Shown here piece by piece: positions 1-25,350 of a stretch of DNA of 64,000 nucleotides. The stretch's first letter is position 1. Every line of letters starts with the position of its first letter. The translations under genes and the position numbers were made by a program. The notes beneath the pieces were generated by a model. That model was given only the letters and a program-made list of their open reading frames with translations, was not told where the DNA came from and ran no database searches. Source of the stretch: Melieria omissa (lineage: Eukaryota > Arthropoda > Insecta > Diptera > Ulidiidae); NCBI GenBank assembly GCA_963971225.1, contig OZ020269.1:35237264-35301263 (forward strand). The letters run 5' to 3'.

Positions 1-420
1 AGGGACGAATTCATGATGCACCACACCACGAATATCGAAGAAAACAATCAGCATTACCATTATGATTTTCGAGCGAATTTGGCGTGGTTTTTTCGGTTTC
101 GGCTCGTCTTTTCCTCTCCATTCCGATGATTGTTGGCTTGTTTGCATGTCGTACTCGTAGACCCATGTCTCGTCACCAGTTATGATGCGTTCCATGAAAG
201 TTGGATCGGAATTGGCACGATCAAGCACGACCAAAGAGACCTGTTCACGGTACTCATTTTGAAGAAAATTCTCAACAAAATCGCAACGCACTACTGAGGT
301 GAACTGGTTTCAACAGCTGCCGTAAACAAACTGTCTGACAGATCGCGCTCATTTTTGGCATAGTAATTAAGGACAGTGCTACCAACCTACAGAAACTTAA
401 AATATCGCAAAATATACAGC
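1..420 (-). mobile_element. mariner transposase fragment, cut by window edge
   Basis: The reverse strand from about 300 down to 1 reads as an open frame typical of a mariner (Tc1/mariner, DD34D) transposase. It contains the first catalytic aspartate motif GDETW, followed by VYEYD, a run ending KPRQ, and the block VVHHEFVP just before the edge. Only this middle part is seen. The N-terminal helix-turn-helix half is missing and the reading stops at about 300, where unrelated AT-rich sequence (about 310-480, probably the element end or its flank) begins. This suggests an internal deletion copy. The downstream catalytic residues would lie outside the window, so activity cannot be judged. Confidence 0.75.
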
Positions 421-924
421 GCGCGAATTTTAAATGAGAATTTCCGGAAACTTTTCGATCACAATGTATGTATGAGCAAATGGTTCATACAATACAACAT
501 TGCATGGATCAATGGACTGCAGCTGAAGGCGCAATTAATCTAAGCGTCGCCGCTGTGCGCAATTATACAATCGGGTATGTTGAAGAGTGAGCCTCACTCA
601 ATCTGAACGATCCAGACGGACAGACATACATCTATTGACAGAACGCTTGCCACACAATACGGACAACTGGCTGCTCGTCCAAGTGAACATACGAGCGCGA
701 ACGCGAGTGCGGCGTGCCGAGAGCTCGAAACACCCATTTGTAACGTACCTAATGCCGTCCGGCGTACGCATCGAGCATGTGGTATTAGTGATTGGCTAAT
801 ACTGGAATTATCGCACACAAAAGCACCATAGCACCTTTTGCCGCCGCCGCTACTGCCGTCATTGTTGCGGTTGTTGGTGTGATTGCTGGCGCTGCTGCCC
901 ACCGCCACACAACACTGCGACGCT

Positions 925-1063
925 ACTCGCGCGCGTCTCTTCGCAAACCGTACGAGACAGTTTAGTTTTAGTTATCGGCGCAAAAACAAAGCCGAAAGCA
1001 GGCACAAGCCTCAAACCTTTCCACGAAAGTGTGATAAAATTGATAAAACGAATGTTCGAATTT
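925..1063 (+). promoter_or_regulatory. Possible noncoding first exon and promoter, perhaps of Aldh-III
   Basis: A GC-richer island in AT-rich DNA. An initiator-like GACAGTTTAG lies near 955 and a strong splice donor TTT|GTGAGT at 1063/1064. No long reading frame is conserved, so a 5' UTR exon is the best reading. The first + strand acceptor that makes sense is at 10274, just before the Aldh-III start codon, which would make a 9.2 kb first intron. The donor is seen directly; the link to Aldh-III is inference. It could also belong to a gene outside the window. Confidence 0.3.
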
Positions 1064-1071
1064 GTGAGTAA

Positions 1072-2471
1072 ACAAACGGCGGGACCGGTTGCACTTTAAC
1101 GCATCAAACCAGATCCTATGTGGCTACCACGCAAATCGGCAGTAGGGCAGTGCGCGAATCGACCTAACCACATCTGCGAAATGTGTAACGCGGCATTCAA
1201 GTACACATAGTACCTCAAGTGTTTATTCGAATCATAAGCTCAAAGGGTTGATCAGAATTGTCAATTAATAAATATTAAAAAAATTTGTAATTCCATAAGA
1301 TAATTGTTAATGTATAATATAACAAATTTTATTATTAAAAAAATTTAGAATTCTAGACTGCAGCCTCTATACTAACTAATTCAGTGAGAACAACTTAAAT
1401 AATGATAAATAAAAATAAAAATAACTATTACAAATGAATAAGAAATACACAATACACATACACAAATAATTCGATGATTAAATACGTTAACAAAAAATAA
1501 TAAAAATTATTAAATAAACACTAATAATTTAATTTTAATTAATAATGAACAATTTAGTACATAAAAGAATAACTAATTAAACATTAACCAATATAATTAA
1601 TATAATTATTTATTGTATTTTAAGCATTTCTGTTATAAATTAGGCGGATGTCAAACGTCAGTGTGTAAAACGACACTCTATAGTTGAACAAAGCCCAAAC
1701 GCTTTCATGCAAATATTTTACATTTTGCGACAATTTTTAATGACCTTTGGGCACCTAAATTGGCATATTCATACAATGGGCTGAGCAAGCAATATATACT
1801 CTGTCTATACTCGCCTTGAAAGTTTTGCGTACAAGTACTCGTATTTGCATATTTCGTTATTGTTTAATGTTTCGAGCTTCTCCAAAACCTACATAAGTAT
1901 AGTATATATACATATACTGTATGTACATAGGTACGCTCAGTCGAAAGTGCATTAAACAAATGAACTCAGACTTACTAAGCTATCTCGTCGGCATATTGGA
2001 GGTTGACACCAATACCCTAACACGCTTCATAATTTTTTCAGGCTGATTGAAGACCTACTGATGAAGAGGTTAGTGATCCTGTGGTATTAAAATGGGCATA
2101 AATTGGCCTAAATGGGCTTCTGTTCACAGCTGCCTATTCACACTATGTACGATCAATCTGCAAGTGCTATCTTGTGAAAACAAAAAAAAATATTATTTTA
2201 CTAATATCCTGTGACAAAAAACCACTTTAGTTGAGACCAATCAGAAGGTTGATATAGTTTTGAAACTAGAGGTCATTTATAGTAAGATGGTATACTCAGT
2301 TTTTAATTTTCTGATCCGACATCCTTTTAAAAGGAATTTAAAATTGTGATTAGTTTAGTTTCCGTCTACAGAACAAGAATTTTGTATGAAAAATAGGTAC
2401 ATTAATTTTGTGTCTATTACCTTCATATTATATTTCATATTTATATTTTCATGATCGTACAACCGCAAATA
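1072..2471. other. AT-rich stretch with no recognised gene
   Basis: Very AT-rich sequence with many short A and T runs. No coding frame with a recognisable motif, no inverted repeat with flanking duplication, and no tRNA-like boxes were seen. It is probably intron or intergenic space. Confidence 0.5.
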
Positions 2472-2475
2472 TTAA

Positions 2476-3704
2476 CCCTTCTGTCAATGCGAAAATTTTT
2501 TTTTTATTATCAATACGAAGGTACCCGGGTACCTGCATACAATTTGTATGAGAAAAATAATGGCGCAAAATTAAAAAAATCGTTGTAGTCTTTTAAAACA
2601 AAACGTTATTTATTGAGAATTTAAATAAAAAACATTAAACACATATTAATAGTGCCGTAATTTTCGCATTTTCGTGTTTTACGTTGTTGCTTACGTTAAT
2701 AGGAACAGATATAGCATGACTTATGGGCTTTTGGCCAGTGATTCAAGTCTCGTTTTGTTCCTGCTGACGCTTGCAGAAACAAACATAAGGGCTTCTGTGC
2801 TCCGCCAACTGCTTCAAAACCATTTTTAGAGTAAAAACAAGGGCATTGTTTTGTCTATTCTGAATTTTCGGCATCAGCGGCGCACACGGGATTTCACTTT
2901 AGAAGGCGTACTGCATACAACTTTTGACCCCAATACCATTTGAAATCAATGCGTCACTCATAATTTTTGTAGCCAGCAAATATGTGGGGAGTTTGAACCA
3001 CCAATACCCCCTCTAATTTATGATTTTTGCGAGGTGCAAATATGCTGCAAAGGTGCAAATATTGAGCATGCCACCACTTACCAGTTTTTCGTACCAGTTT
3101 TAGTAATGAAATGGGCCAATATTTGAGCCATAATGTCTAGCAACCTTTGTACTATTGTAAATGCGAAAGATTTTCGGTATTCCGCCAGCGCCTCAGAAGT
3201 AAAAATGTTATCCGCTGCAGCATTGCGGACGGAAGGTCTAAAGCTTTGAATAAATATTTGTAATATTTTTGCGCCTACTTGGGTCTTACATACGTGGGTA
3301 ATTGCCTACTTAGTTTTTCAGAGTAAACTTTTCCTTTCAAAGGGTAAAACATCTTGGAGTAACACGCATGTGAAGTCGAAGACTTCGATCGGATGTCCTA
3401 AATTTAACTTATATTTGAATACAACTTTGATTTAAAATTTGGTCCACTCGAATATCAACGAGTAATTTCACGTTTAAATTGTATTGTTTTACTGTATTTT
3501 GTATGAAGATACCCGGGTACCTTCGTATAGAACAAAGGGGTAGTGTTCAAAAATCGGTTCTAAAAGTTACGCAGAAAAAGTTTTCTTTCTATATAAGTTA
3601 TCTAATAGGTAGTCAATTGATATTTAGGAAGATGATAAAAATATCGGCTATTTTTACTTCAAAAATGCAAAAGGTACCCAGGTACCTTCGTATTGACAGA
3701 AGGG
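2476..3704. mobile_element. piggyBac-like TTAA element, nonautonomous (1229 bp)
   Basis: TTAA at 2472-2475 and 3705-3708 flank terminal inverted repeats. The left end is CCCTTCTGTCAATGCG and the reverse complement of the right end is CCCTTCTGTCAATACG (15 of 16 match). This is the hallmark of the piggyBac superfamily: a TTAA target site and a CCC start. Subterminal palindromes GGTACCCGGGTACC (about 2520) and near copies at about 3509 and 3673 repeat the motif in both arms. No intact transposase frame is present inside, so the copy would have to be mobilised in trans. Fragments at 2690-2900 could be a Cys-rich transposase tail on the minus strand, but I could not confirm it. Confidence 0.75.
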
Positions 3705-3708
3705 TTAA

Positions 3709-4760
3709 CATTTTTAAGTCCTTGTAGAAAGACGTTGGATCGTTAAATAAAAAACTGAATATGCCTTGTGGCTTTGAATGACCTTTTAGTTTCACGCGTA
3801 TACCGTGCGTTACAAAATAAAGTGTTGCTAATAAAACTCACAAAAGAAAGTATAGTAATGAATTATATAGTATGTATAATCGCAGTAGATTTGCAAATTA
3901 CCCTGAAACTAGCCGCATATTCCAAAGCTGCTTTTAATTAACCAACCCACGGATTTTCATTTATTTTTATTTGTTTTAAATAGAATAACAATAAAAACAA
4001 CATTATTTGTAGAAGCAGTTTAGAAGTGTTTTTACCTCTTGTTTGAAAGTGGATAGATCAAGGTTAAGAGAACCAAAGATCTTGTTAGATTCGGAAAGCG
4101 TTTTAGTGAAACACTTGTAAATACACAAGTATCCTATTAGGGAAAGCATGCAATTGGTTGGGAAACCAGGGGTCATGCTCCCAAATACAACTTTCCTTAC
4201 TCAGCAGAGAACGGCAACGAGTGATTGCAGAAACGTTCGTACGTAATCAACACCCTAAAAAAATGCCTTTGCGTTTAACCGATCAAACATGCTCAAACAC
4301 ACAAGTTCGATGTTGATTTTAAATCAATCGAACCATGTTCTTCTTGTTTGCTCTGTGATTATACTCAGCGGTTGTCTTAATACCAATCGATTCGGGTGTT
4401 TGCTCGTTTGGCTCAACAAAGATTATTTTGATTAAGAACAAAACGCAACATGCACAAATAAACGCGTACGAGTTTTTGCATGCGCTGGCAGAGAAGGGAA
4501 AATAGTGAACCAAACAGATGAAAAAGCAAAATACTTACAACAAACCAAATCATATTTCATTTCATTTCTTTGTCTTACATAAAACTAAGTAATGAGTATT
4601 CAACAAAAAATTAACATAAATAAAGGAACAATTTCAATTCACGTTTTATTACATTACACAATAAATACTTATACTCGTATGTTGATAAAATAGGGTTTTA
4701 ATTTTAAAAATTTTTGTAATATGAGTTCGGAAATAATAAACTGTCTACAGATTTCGGCCC
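3709..4760. other. No gene recognised
   Basis: AT-rich sequence between the TTAA element and the mini-exon region. Short open frames here carry no motif and have no splice-site support. I see nothing else in it. Confidence 0.4.
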
Positions 4761-5423
4761 AAGACGGTTTCTCTTTTCGGTGATTACATTGCCAGCCAAT
4801 GAAAAACTTCGTGCAGCGGCTGCACTACTAGCCGGAATTGATTCCATATTACATTTCTCCCCTTACGTCGCGGCTCCAAGGTGTAAACACTTTTCGCAAT
4901 TTGCTCTAACACAAAAGCTTGGCCGTCTGACATTTTTTCTTGAAATGTTTGCTTGCTTGCTACATTGGAAAAGAAGCCGTGAGGTGTTGTAAATGCCACA
5001 AAGAGAAAACCGGTCGACCGGTTCGTTGTTTTAGAAATTACAATCGAAAACGTGAAAAAAGTCATGGAAATTCCGAAAAAGTGACACGCCCATTTTTTGT
5101 GAAAACGGAAACTAAGTTTTAAAAGCGGATTCGAAATCAGCGGTCCCTAATTACCCTAGAACTGATGTCAAGCCTAGAAAAGCCAACCAAAAGTCGAAAT
5201 TTTCAGAAATAACACAATGTGATAGATGAAAGATTAATTTGCGTGATCATGTTTCAGATAAATATTTAGAAGAGTGTGAGTATCATAATAAATAATAAAC
5301 ATCTACGATCGGAACAAAAGTTATTGTCTGAGAACATACAGATATACAGATTCGTTTACAAATAAATATATGCAAGGCATCCTTTTTTTTGAAGATAAAA
5401 TTGCATAAAATTTAACAGTTACG

Positions 5424-5728
5424 ATGAGTGATGCAAATAATTTTTGTGAAGTCCAAAAAGTCTTCGTTTCTTCGGCAAATATCCCGTTATCGAATAAACA
5501 AGGTAATACAGTGCTTTTGCAATGCTTTAAAAAAATTGTGTTATATCTAAATTTGTTTACAGATTCTCACAGCGTGTTTATTAATGTAAGCGATGACAAC
5601 CCGGAAGTCATTGAAATCGAGAACCATTGTAAGTACCATATATCCTACAAGAAAACCAGAAGCACCTACTATGGACTTGAAAAAGTGAATAAAAGCCGAA
5701 TTCAGCTATTATGAATAGATATCTGTAA
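5424..5728 (+). CDS. Unrecognised small spliced reading frame (three mini-exons)
   Basis: I do not recognise this gene. An ATG at 5424 opens a frame that runs to a donor at 5502/5503 (AAG|GTAATA). A 60 nt intron ends in TTTACAG at 5562. The frame continues at 5563-5628 through an acidic stretch (NVSDDNPEVIEIEN) to a donor T|GTAAGT. After a 77 nt intron ending ATTCAG (5705) it resumes at 5706 and stops at TAA 5726-5728. All three junctions keep phase and would give a protein of about 55 residues. Another donor-like CT|GTAAGG lies at 5724, so more exons are possible. It may be a small host gene nested in the possible Aldh-III first intron, or an intron-bearing transposon fragment. Splicing is inferred from consensus only. 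Confidence 0.3.
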
Positions 5729-6047
5729 GGCTTTTAACAGTTAGTACGGAGAAGACATATTTTAAAAAGAACTATTAATTGCATTTTATAGCAGCCTCTC
5801 ACCTCCTTTTAAGAATTTGGTTTCACCCGAGTCAAAACGAGTAATCTAAAATGTAAATCTAAAGCTAAAAAAGTCTGGGCAACATAAAGAAATCACAAGT
5901 CGTCACCATTGTTGTTGAGCAATGGTATTTGTTGTATTTGTACCCGTAAATTCGGTCACAGCATCCGCTCTATGCAATGACCCTTACCGTCGTGAAAAAT
6001 ACACCTTTTTATTCAAGATTGGTCTCCTCAATAGTCAAAAAAAGCCC

Positions 6048-6530
6048 TTAGTACCGTCGTTCACCCTCCAGCTTGCTTTCTGTCACCCGTTGAAATCCGG
6101 AGTTTGTGGGAGGCACTTCCTCACTGTGCGGTTCTCCAGATTTGGAGATATGGAATGAAATACACTCATATCTGAAGTTGAGAGCGTTCCCATTTCCATG
6201 ATCGTGACAAAAAATGCGTCGTCTATGGACAGTTTCAACAGCACACTCTTGTCCTCCTTCTTGAAAGTCACCACCTTCCAAGGTTCGTAAATATTCCAGC
6301 ATTTTACGCTTTTATAAGTGCAAATATCTTGGTTTTTGCGCCGCGCTCCTGGAAAATAAAAGTGCAACGCGGTGTATCTTGGGGACATAATATCCAAGGC
6401 ACATACGAAGCTTTACTTCTTTCCAAGCCTCAAGCTTCGAGGCTGCGTGCTGAAGCCAGTCTGCAGAACCCTGGTCACTAAAGTCTATCAGCAGAAGTCC
6501 CGGCCGAAAGTGAATGCCGCTGAACACCAG
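6048..6530 (-). pseudogene. DUF4780-like retroelement protein remnant
   Basis: On the reverse strand, 6527-6312 reads a block beginning FSGIHFRPGLLLIDFSDQGS and continuing through ADWLQHAASKLEAWKEVKL. 6300-6150 continues in another frame with WKVV and LLKLSIDDAFF. This resembles the insect DUF4780 domain (GLLLIDF, ADWL and LSID blocks). I know it as a repeated, retroelement-associated family in flies with unknown function. At least one frameshift near 6310-6390 breaks the frame, so the copy is dead. The reverse-strand region upstream (7457-7098) encodes Ser/Thr/Ala/Gly-rich sequence that may be the degenerate N-terminal half of the same unit. Confidence 0.5.
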
Positions 6531-6765
6531 TAGGGTTGCCCACCTTTTTGCTATCTTGCCTACGATAGCTTCTTTCAGAAAAGAGAGCTTCTCCTTGCTC
6601 AGTGTCTTCTGAAATAAGAGAGCTCCTTCTTGCTCAGTGTCTTCTGCAGATATTCATTAGGCAAGACCGCTAAACACCAGTGGAATTGCCCACCCTCCAT
6701 TCACTATCTCGCCAAAGATAGCTTCTTTCAGGAACGAGAACTCCTCCTTGTTCAGTGTCTTCTGG
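6518..6765. repeat. Diverged tandem duplication, about 150 bp period
   Basis: The block starting GCTGAACACCAGTAGG at 6520 and ending CTCAGTGTCTTCTG is repeated from about 6670, starting GCTAAACACCAGTGG and ending TTCAGTGTCTTCTG. A third partial copy of the last 35 bases lies at about 6615-6648. It sits in the DUF4780 remnant and probably arose by slippage or unequal exchange there. Confidence 0.6.
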
Positions 6766-7459
6766 GTAATTCCTTAGGCAGCACCGCTACTCGAATGGCC
6801 TCACGTGTTTTGAGGACACTCGAGTGTGTTGCGCCAGTCATGGACTATCGCCAGCTAATTTCTATATTTGAGGCTTGCTCATCCTAGCTACCCAGTACCA
6901 GATTGCACGTCCTGGACTTCTTTTAATTTGAGGACGTTGGGGGGAGTTATATTATTGCTTCCTCTCTTTCTCGGTAGAGTCGATTGGGCAGGCGTGGCCG
7001 TGGTCATGGCTCGGTTCCTCTTTGCTCAGTCCTTGCCTGAGGAATTGGTACTATTTTACCCCTGATCCGCTTATGGGGTCATTCAGTTGGGGGTCATTCA
7101 GTTCAGGGAGTTGGTTTTTAGGCCTTCTTCCCCTGTGCCAGCGACCCGTTCTACTGCCGGTGTCGACAAGGGCATTTCCCGCTCAGCCACATCGACACCC
7201 GCGCTAATGGCCGGGCTTGTAGGTTTTGTTCCCACCACCAGTCTGGAATGTATTCTTCCAGGACCAGTAGGATGAGCTATAATTTTGCTCACCTGATTCG
7301 AGGTGAGTCTTGAGCTAAATGCTGTCAGAGCAGATATATCAAACAGAGCAGCATCAGCACCAGTACCACCAGCCACTCGACCGCTCCTGAGACAGCCCCT
7401 CGCTTCTTGAAGGGTACTCTTCTGGAAGTGAAGTTTACCTTCATCAGGACCACTCAAAT

Positions 7460-8115
7460 TTATCTGGAAATTCTAAATTTTCTGTGAAATGGCGAAACCA
7501 AAATGACTTTGTCAAAACTTATTTTGCTCAAAATGTATTTGGTACTAGACACCAATGAAAACTGTAAGCTTATCGCCAATTTGTAAAAAAAGATTTTGTA
7601 TATAAATCGCAACAGCCCAGTAGGAAACTGGCACCTTAAGTAATGCATTACAGCATACTTACTTTTCATCCGGGAAGCATTCCAACTTCCGTGCCAAACG
7701 CCCATTACGTTTGCTCAGATCATGGCCGCCGGATCATGCATGATTTTGTAAAGTTCAAATGGTATCTTTCTGACTTCATTTACAAAAATTAAGTGTGCGG
7801 AATGCAGCAAAATCCTTCAGAATTATTCGGCTTCCCATTGAAATGTAATTTACTTAGTAATGTAGCGGTATGAAGGAAAGTGTAAGGAAACTTAATGTAC
7901 TACTAATGGGCTTAAAATTATAAAAATAAAATGACCTATTCAGTTTATGCCTTCCTCGCTACGGAAAATGTAAGCACTGTTGATTTCTTCACTTACGATG
8001 GAAGTTAAACATATTTGGAGATTTTAGGATTGCCTGCGAAAAGTTGACTTATGCGTTTCTTATAATCCTCAACTGCTTTATGTGGATAGCGATGGAAATA
8101 GACGAGTGTTTTAAC
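7460..8115. other. No gene recognised
   Basis: AT-rich sequence without a supported reading frame or repeat structure. Open frames on both strands are short and without motifs. Confidence 0.4.
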
Positions 8116-8117
8116 AG

Positions 8118-8188
8118 CCCGCGCTAGAAATCGAACCAGGGCCTCTGGCATGAAAGGTCAGCGCGCTTTCCTCTAGACTACCGAGGCC
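8118..8188 (-). repeat. tRNA-Glu-like SINE head or tRNA pseudogene
   Basis: The reverse strand carries a tRNA-like block: an A-box-like TAGTCTAGAGG, an anticodon arm with loop CTTTCAT (anticodon TTC if real), and a B-box-like GGTTCGATTTC. The acceptor stem GCCTCGG does not pair well with the 3' side and the T stem has mismatches, so it is not a working tRNA. It looks like the RNA polymerase III promoter head of a SINE derived from a tRNA-Glu-like ancestor, or a lone tRNA pseudogene. The SINE body was not delimited. Confidence 0.5.
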
Positions 8189-8189
8189 A

Positions 8190-10180
8190 ACCCCCTAAGC
8201 TTGTAAAATCACTTTTTTGTCTAGATTCGTTCTACTTAAATGTACATTCCACGTACATTACAAAGTAAAGTGCACTTAGAAGTGACTATACGAACGATCA
8301 TTCGGGTTTTCAATCGACATTTTTCGCATTTCTTGTGTCTTCTGGTTCTTTCTGGCTTCTTAGCGTAAGCTACAACCGCAGGTACTCGGAACATACCTTA
8401 CTAATACCTTGCTTTTGGCAGCATGCCGTTTCCACCGCCAAAAGGTTGAGGGAAACATGTATTATTATGGTAAGCACCTTACCAAGTTTCCCACTGGGAG
8501 AAGTGGGAGAATTCGGATTATCCGTGCCGCCACTTGCTCTATGCGATAAGGAGCCGCTGATATGGAGGTATTATTTTTGATTAGAAACTGAATACCGTTT
8601 AACTATATGCGTGTGCTACACACATTATACACGAGAGTTCTGTATGTAATCTCGTTTTGTAACTGCAAGAGACGACTGATTAATCACAAGTCGAATGTAC
8701 ACAAGCGTAGGAAAGTCCATTTAGTATCTTTGTGAACGCCGGTAGTAACGGTATTTGGTTAAACTTGTTAAACTTACTACTTAAGGTACGAATCGTTTAA
8801 CGTTTTATGAAAAGTTTGTGCAATTTCATGCTTATTCAAATTGATTGAATTGTTATTGATCAGCAATATCTTATAAAGTTTATACAGAAGTGAAATTGTG
8901 CAATTTGACGAGTCAGTAAAATGAGAAAACAATAATGTTAATATTGATGCTGTATCGGATATAACAACCAACTTCTCGGCCTTGGCTTGAAACATGTATT
9001 GCCCAGCGCTTCTTCTTCTTCTTTTTCGATCTCATTTTATTTCCAATCGCACTACTTTATCGAAGTTTAATATGGAATAAATATTTGTGCTTCACCAAAA
9101 CAGTTTTATAAAATTGCAAATGGTCCGTTAAAATAAAAAATAAAAAGTTAACATTGTTAATCAATTTGCATTAGCTCCTTAAACGAAGAATACTTAAAGC
9201 ATTGTACACACGTACGCGTTTAAATCTGTTGTAAACTTTGAACAGACAGATTAGATAGCAGCAAAATATCGAGTCATGCCTGCATCAACTTAATAAAAGT
9301 GAGATTAATTGCGCATATTAAATGTAATCAACAGTTGCAAAGATCGAAGCAATTACACATTTTAAAATTAATCTGAAATTTATTTCATACCAGTATTATA
9401 ATGTGTAAATCACTTGACATGTTTTCCAAAGCACGATTTTGAATTGTCATATTATAGCTAGTCCGTCTACAGAGAGAACGGGTTTTCTAAAAATGCAATA
9501 TATATTTCCAAAGAATATTATAACAGTAGCTCATTACTAATTTTAAGTATATACATATAAACATACAATAACCCAAACAAGCAAATTATACAACAAATTC
9601 GTATAAAAGTATGCAAAATTCGTATATATTTGTTTAACTCCGTGATTAAAATTACTCATTTTTGTTTGATTCTAATAGATATAGACTTTCAAAATTTAAT
9701 GATCGCGTTTGATTTAATTTGTTATATACAAATACAGTTAGCAAAACACGATTTCTACGGAGAAACAGATCAGAATACAGATTTTGCATACTGTACATGT
9801 TGTACATGCGCAGAAATGGACCGGTTAAACCAATCCGACCGGAATTCTTTTACTTTGTGTGCGATGCATTTTTGCCGCATGGTGTAATCAGCTGTGTGCG
9901 CCAGTGCTGCCCATATGATAGAGCCACTGGAAGTTGGCAGTACTGTTCACAGCTGTTCACTCATTCGGAGTGGAGCTATTTCACGTTTCTCCAATTGTGT
10001 TTGCTTACATTTGTTTTCTTATTTTTATCGTGTGCGGAAGAACTGGAGATCGTCCGAATTTGAGCTATTCATATTTTGTTTTTGCGGCTGTGTCGTTCCT
10101 TTCATTTTCGTTATAACTTTTGTAGTGTTACGCGAAAAGTTCAAGTCACCCAGACTTCAGACGAGGTGCGCCCAGCCATA
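8190..10180. other. Upstream region of Aldh-III, no gene recognised
   Basis: Intergenic or first-intron sequence. From about 9880 the base composition becomes less AT-rich, as expected near a promoter. Open frames at 9630-10180 overlap in three frames with no protein motif, so I treat them as chance. Confidence 0.4.
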
Positions 10181-10274
10181 AAATCAGTTATTCTAAAATA
10201 GCTTTCGACTTGGAAACGCCAGTTAGGAAAGTTTTGTTACTTTATAATAATTCCGGACAATTTTATATTTCCAG
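10175..10274 (+). promoter_or_regulatory. Candidate proximal Aldh-III promoter
   Basis: A fly-type initiator AATCAGTTATT lies at about 10181-10191, 120 bases before the Aldh-III ATG. An AG acceptor-like TTTCCAG ends at 10274. Either transcription starts here and the exon runs through to 10324, or the acceptor joins a distant noncoding exon (see 925-1063). The sequence does not decide between them. Confidence 0.3.
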
Positions 10275-10306
10275 ATAACGCAAACGACTCCGTTCAAGGC
10301 AACAAA

Positions 10307-23705
<13,399 letters not shown>

Positions 23706-23819
23706 TTTAGAGTTTTACTTTTTTACTTTGCTGAATGTGAAACATGCAGGTTGATGACATAAAATATACTCTAAAATGTTATTTAATATGTAATTTTGAT
23801 TTGATGTTATGCTAAACAC

Positions 23820-23825
23820 AATAAA
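23820..23825 (+). terminator. Poly(A) signal of Aldh-III
   Basis: AATAAA lies 115 bases after the TGA in the last exon, in AT-rich sequence. It is the first canonical signal after the stop. Confidence 0.6.
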
Positions 23826-23899
23826 ATTTTTGAAACCAAACATGAAAAGTTCATTCATTTGGGAGAAGCGTTAAGGGGTGCACTCTATGAAACGCTCAA

Positions 23900-25190
23900 A
23901 AAAATTACCAATTTTCTTTATTTTACTGTACACAAAAAAAGAGACAGGAACAATCCGTTTGGAACATCTGTAGGTATTAGTTAAAAGTTAAAAAAAAAAG
24001 TTATACATAAAAAAAATTAAAAATGGCAAACATATTGAACATCTTCCGAGGCTTGGTTTAAAAAAAGACGTCTTCCCGTCCACATGATGCCGTCCGAAGT
24101 TAAAGTCTGAAACATACAAATTATATATAAAATTAATCAGCAGGCTTGTCGCAAATGCGTGAACCTCAAAAACTATAACAATTTTCAAAATTTAGCAACA
24201 AAGCCATATAAACTACAAAAAAGTTCGTTTTTTCTTACTTTTCTTTAAAAAAAAAACAGTAAAAACTACTGTACTTTTTTTAATAGATTTCAGAGGTTCA
24301 TGCACTTCTCTGTTCAATATCCTACAAAACGAGTATATATTCGTGTAGATCGGTTCAGTAGTTTTTTTTTATCATGTGGACGGACTACAAAAACGTGTTT
24401 ATGAGGAAACGCGTTCCAAAGTTATTCGGAACACCTGGTGTGGCTGAGCGTGCGTCGATGAAAAGAACTGTGTCTCCGAAAGTTCTCAGAGTTCCACTTT
24501 GAAACTTTGCAATAATGTTCTCGGATAATATATCTTTCGATTAAAGCAAAAAAACAATCGATTTTTTGAAACCATTTCATGGAGTTAATAATCGCTCTCA
24601 ATGTGATGGAAGGCAGAAACAGGTAAAACTTTATAAATGCGATTTTCAGCTTATCTGAATAAAACGGTTTTAAATAGCCAAAAGTTTCGCTACTAATTTG
24701 ATATACACTTGATGCTCTTTTTACGGGGTTTTTTAATGCGGTTTTTCAATAACACTTTCCAATAATTTTACGCGGTTTCACTTTTTTATGTGGATTGCTT
24801 CGTACTTTTTCATATTATCATTGCATTTCCGTGGTTTACGAATACGCTTTAAATCAAACCCTTTCTAAAAAAGAAGAAGGCGTGATGTGCTCTGTTCATG
24901 CTCCAATTACAGCCACTTTACTTCAGCAAGGACTGGAAACAGCAATTAAACTTGAACATATTTTTATTCATAATGATGCAGATGATGAACGATGGGCATA
25001 ATTTCGGCGTAATTTACAAAAACCAACCGAATGTTATTGTAACTTGACTCTACAAAGAAACAAAAAAAATAAAAACCCAAAATTTAATGACTGACTTGAT
25101 ACTTTAAGTAGTAAAATGTCATTTTTATTATTTTTATTTACCCTGATTTCTTCATTGAGTTAAACTTATATGATGTTTCGTTTCTATATT
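23900..25190. other. Repeat-derived intergenic DNA, no gene
   Basis: Long A and T runs and short phrases such as CGGTTCAGTAGTTTTTTTTT and ATGTGGACGGAC, of the kind found in insect HINE elements. Boundaries are not visible and no coding frame has a motif. Confidence 0.4.
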
Positions 25191-25193
25191 TTA

Positions 25194-25350
25194 ACTAGCT
25201 GGGCCCCGCGGCTTCGCACGCAAGCTCGCTTGTTTCACCCGATACAAATTTTTAACGCATTGTTGACCCCGTCAGATTTTGATTTAAAAAAAAACATGTC
25301 TATTACACAGTGCAACACTGAAAAAAGGGACAAGGTCAAACCCATCTCAT
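25194..25350 (-). mobile_element. Helentron-like element, reverse orientation
   Basis: Begins ACTAGCTGGGCCCCGCGGC, the reverse complement of a GC-rich hairpin plus CTAGT end. It goes on with the reverse of the minisatellite unit seen at 14820-15245 (ATCTGACGGGGTCAACAATG on the minus strand). It probably extends further toward 25910, but the other end is not visible. Confidence 0.6.

Noticed and set aside
594..1071. Overlapping open frames on both strands near the possible first exon
   Set aside because: They contain no motif and overlap on opposite strands; GC-richer promoter DNA explains their length.
8118..8188. A working tRNA-Glu gene
   Set aside because: A and B boxes are recognisable, but the acceptor and T stems have several mismatches and the 3' side does not pair; it is kept only as a SINE head or pseudogene.
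9630..10181. Several frames of 60-114 codons before Aldh-III
   Set aside because: Three overlapping frames on one strand without motifs; best explained as promoter or 5' UTR DNA.
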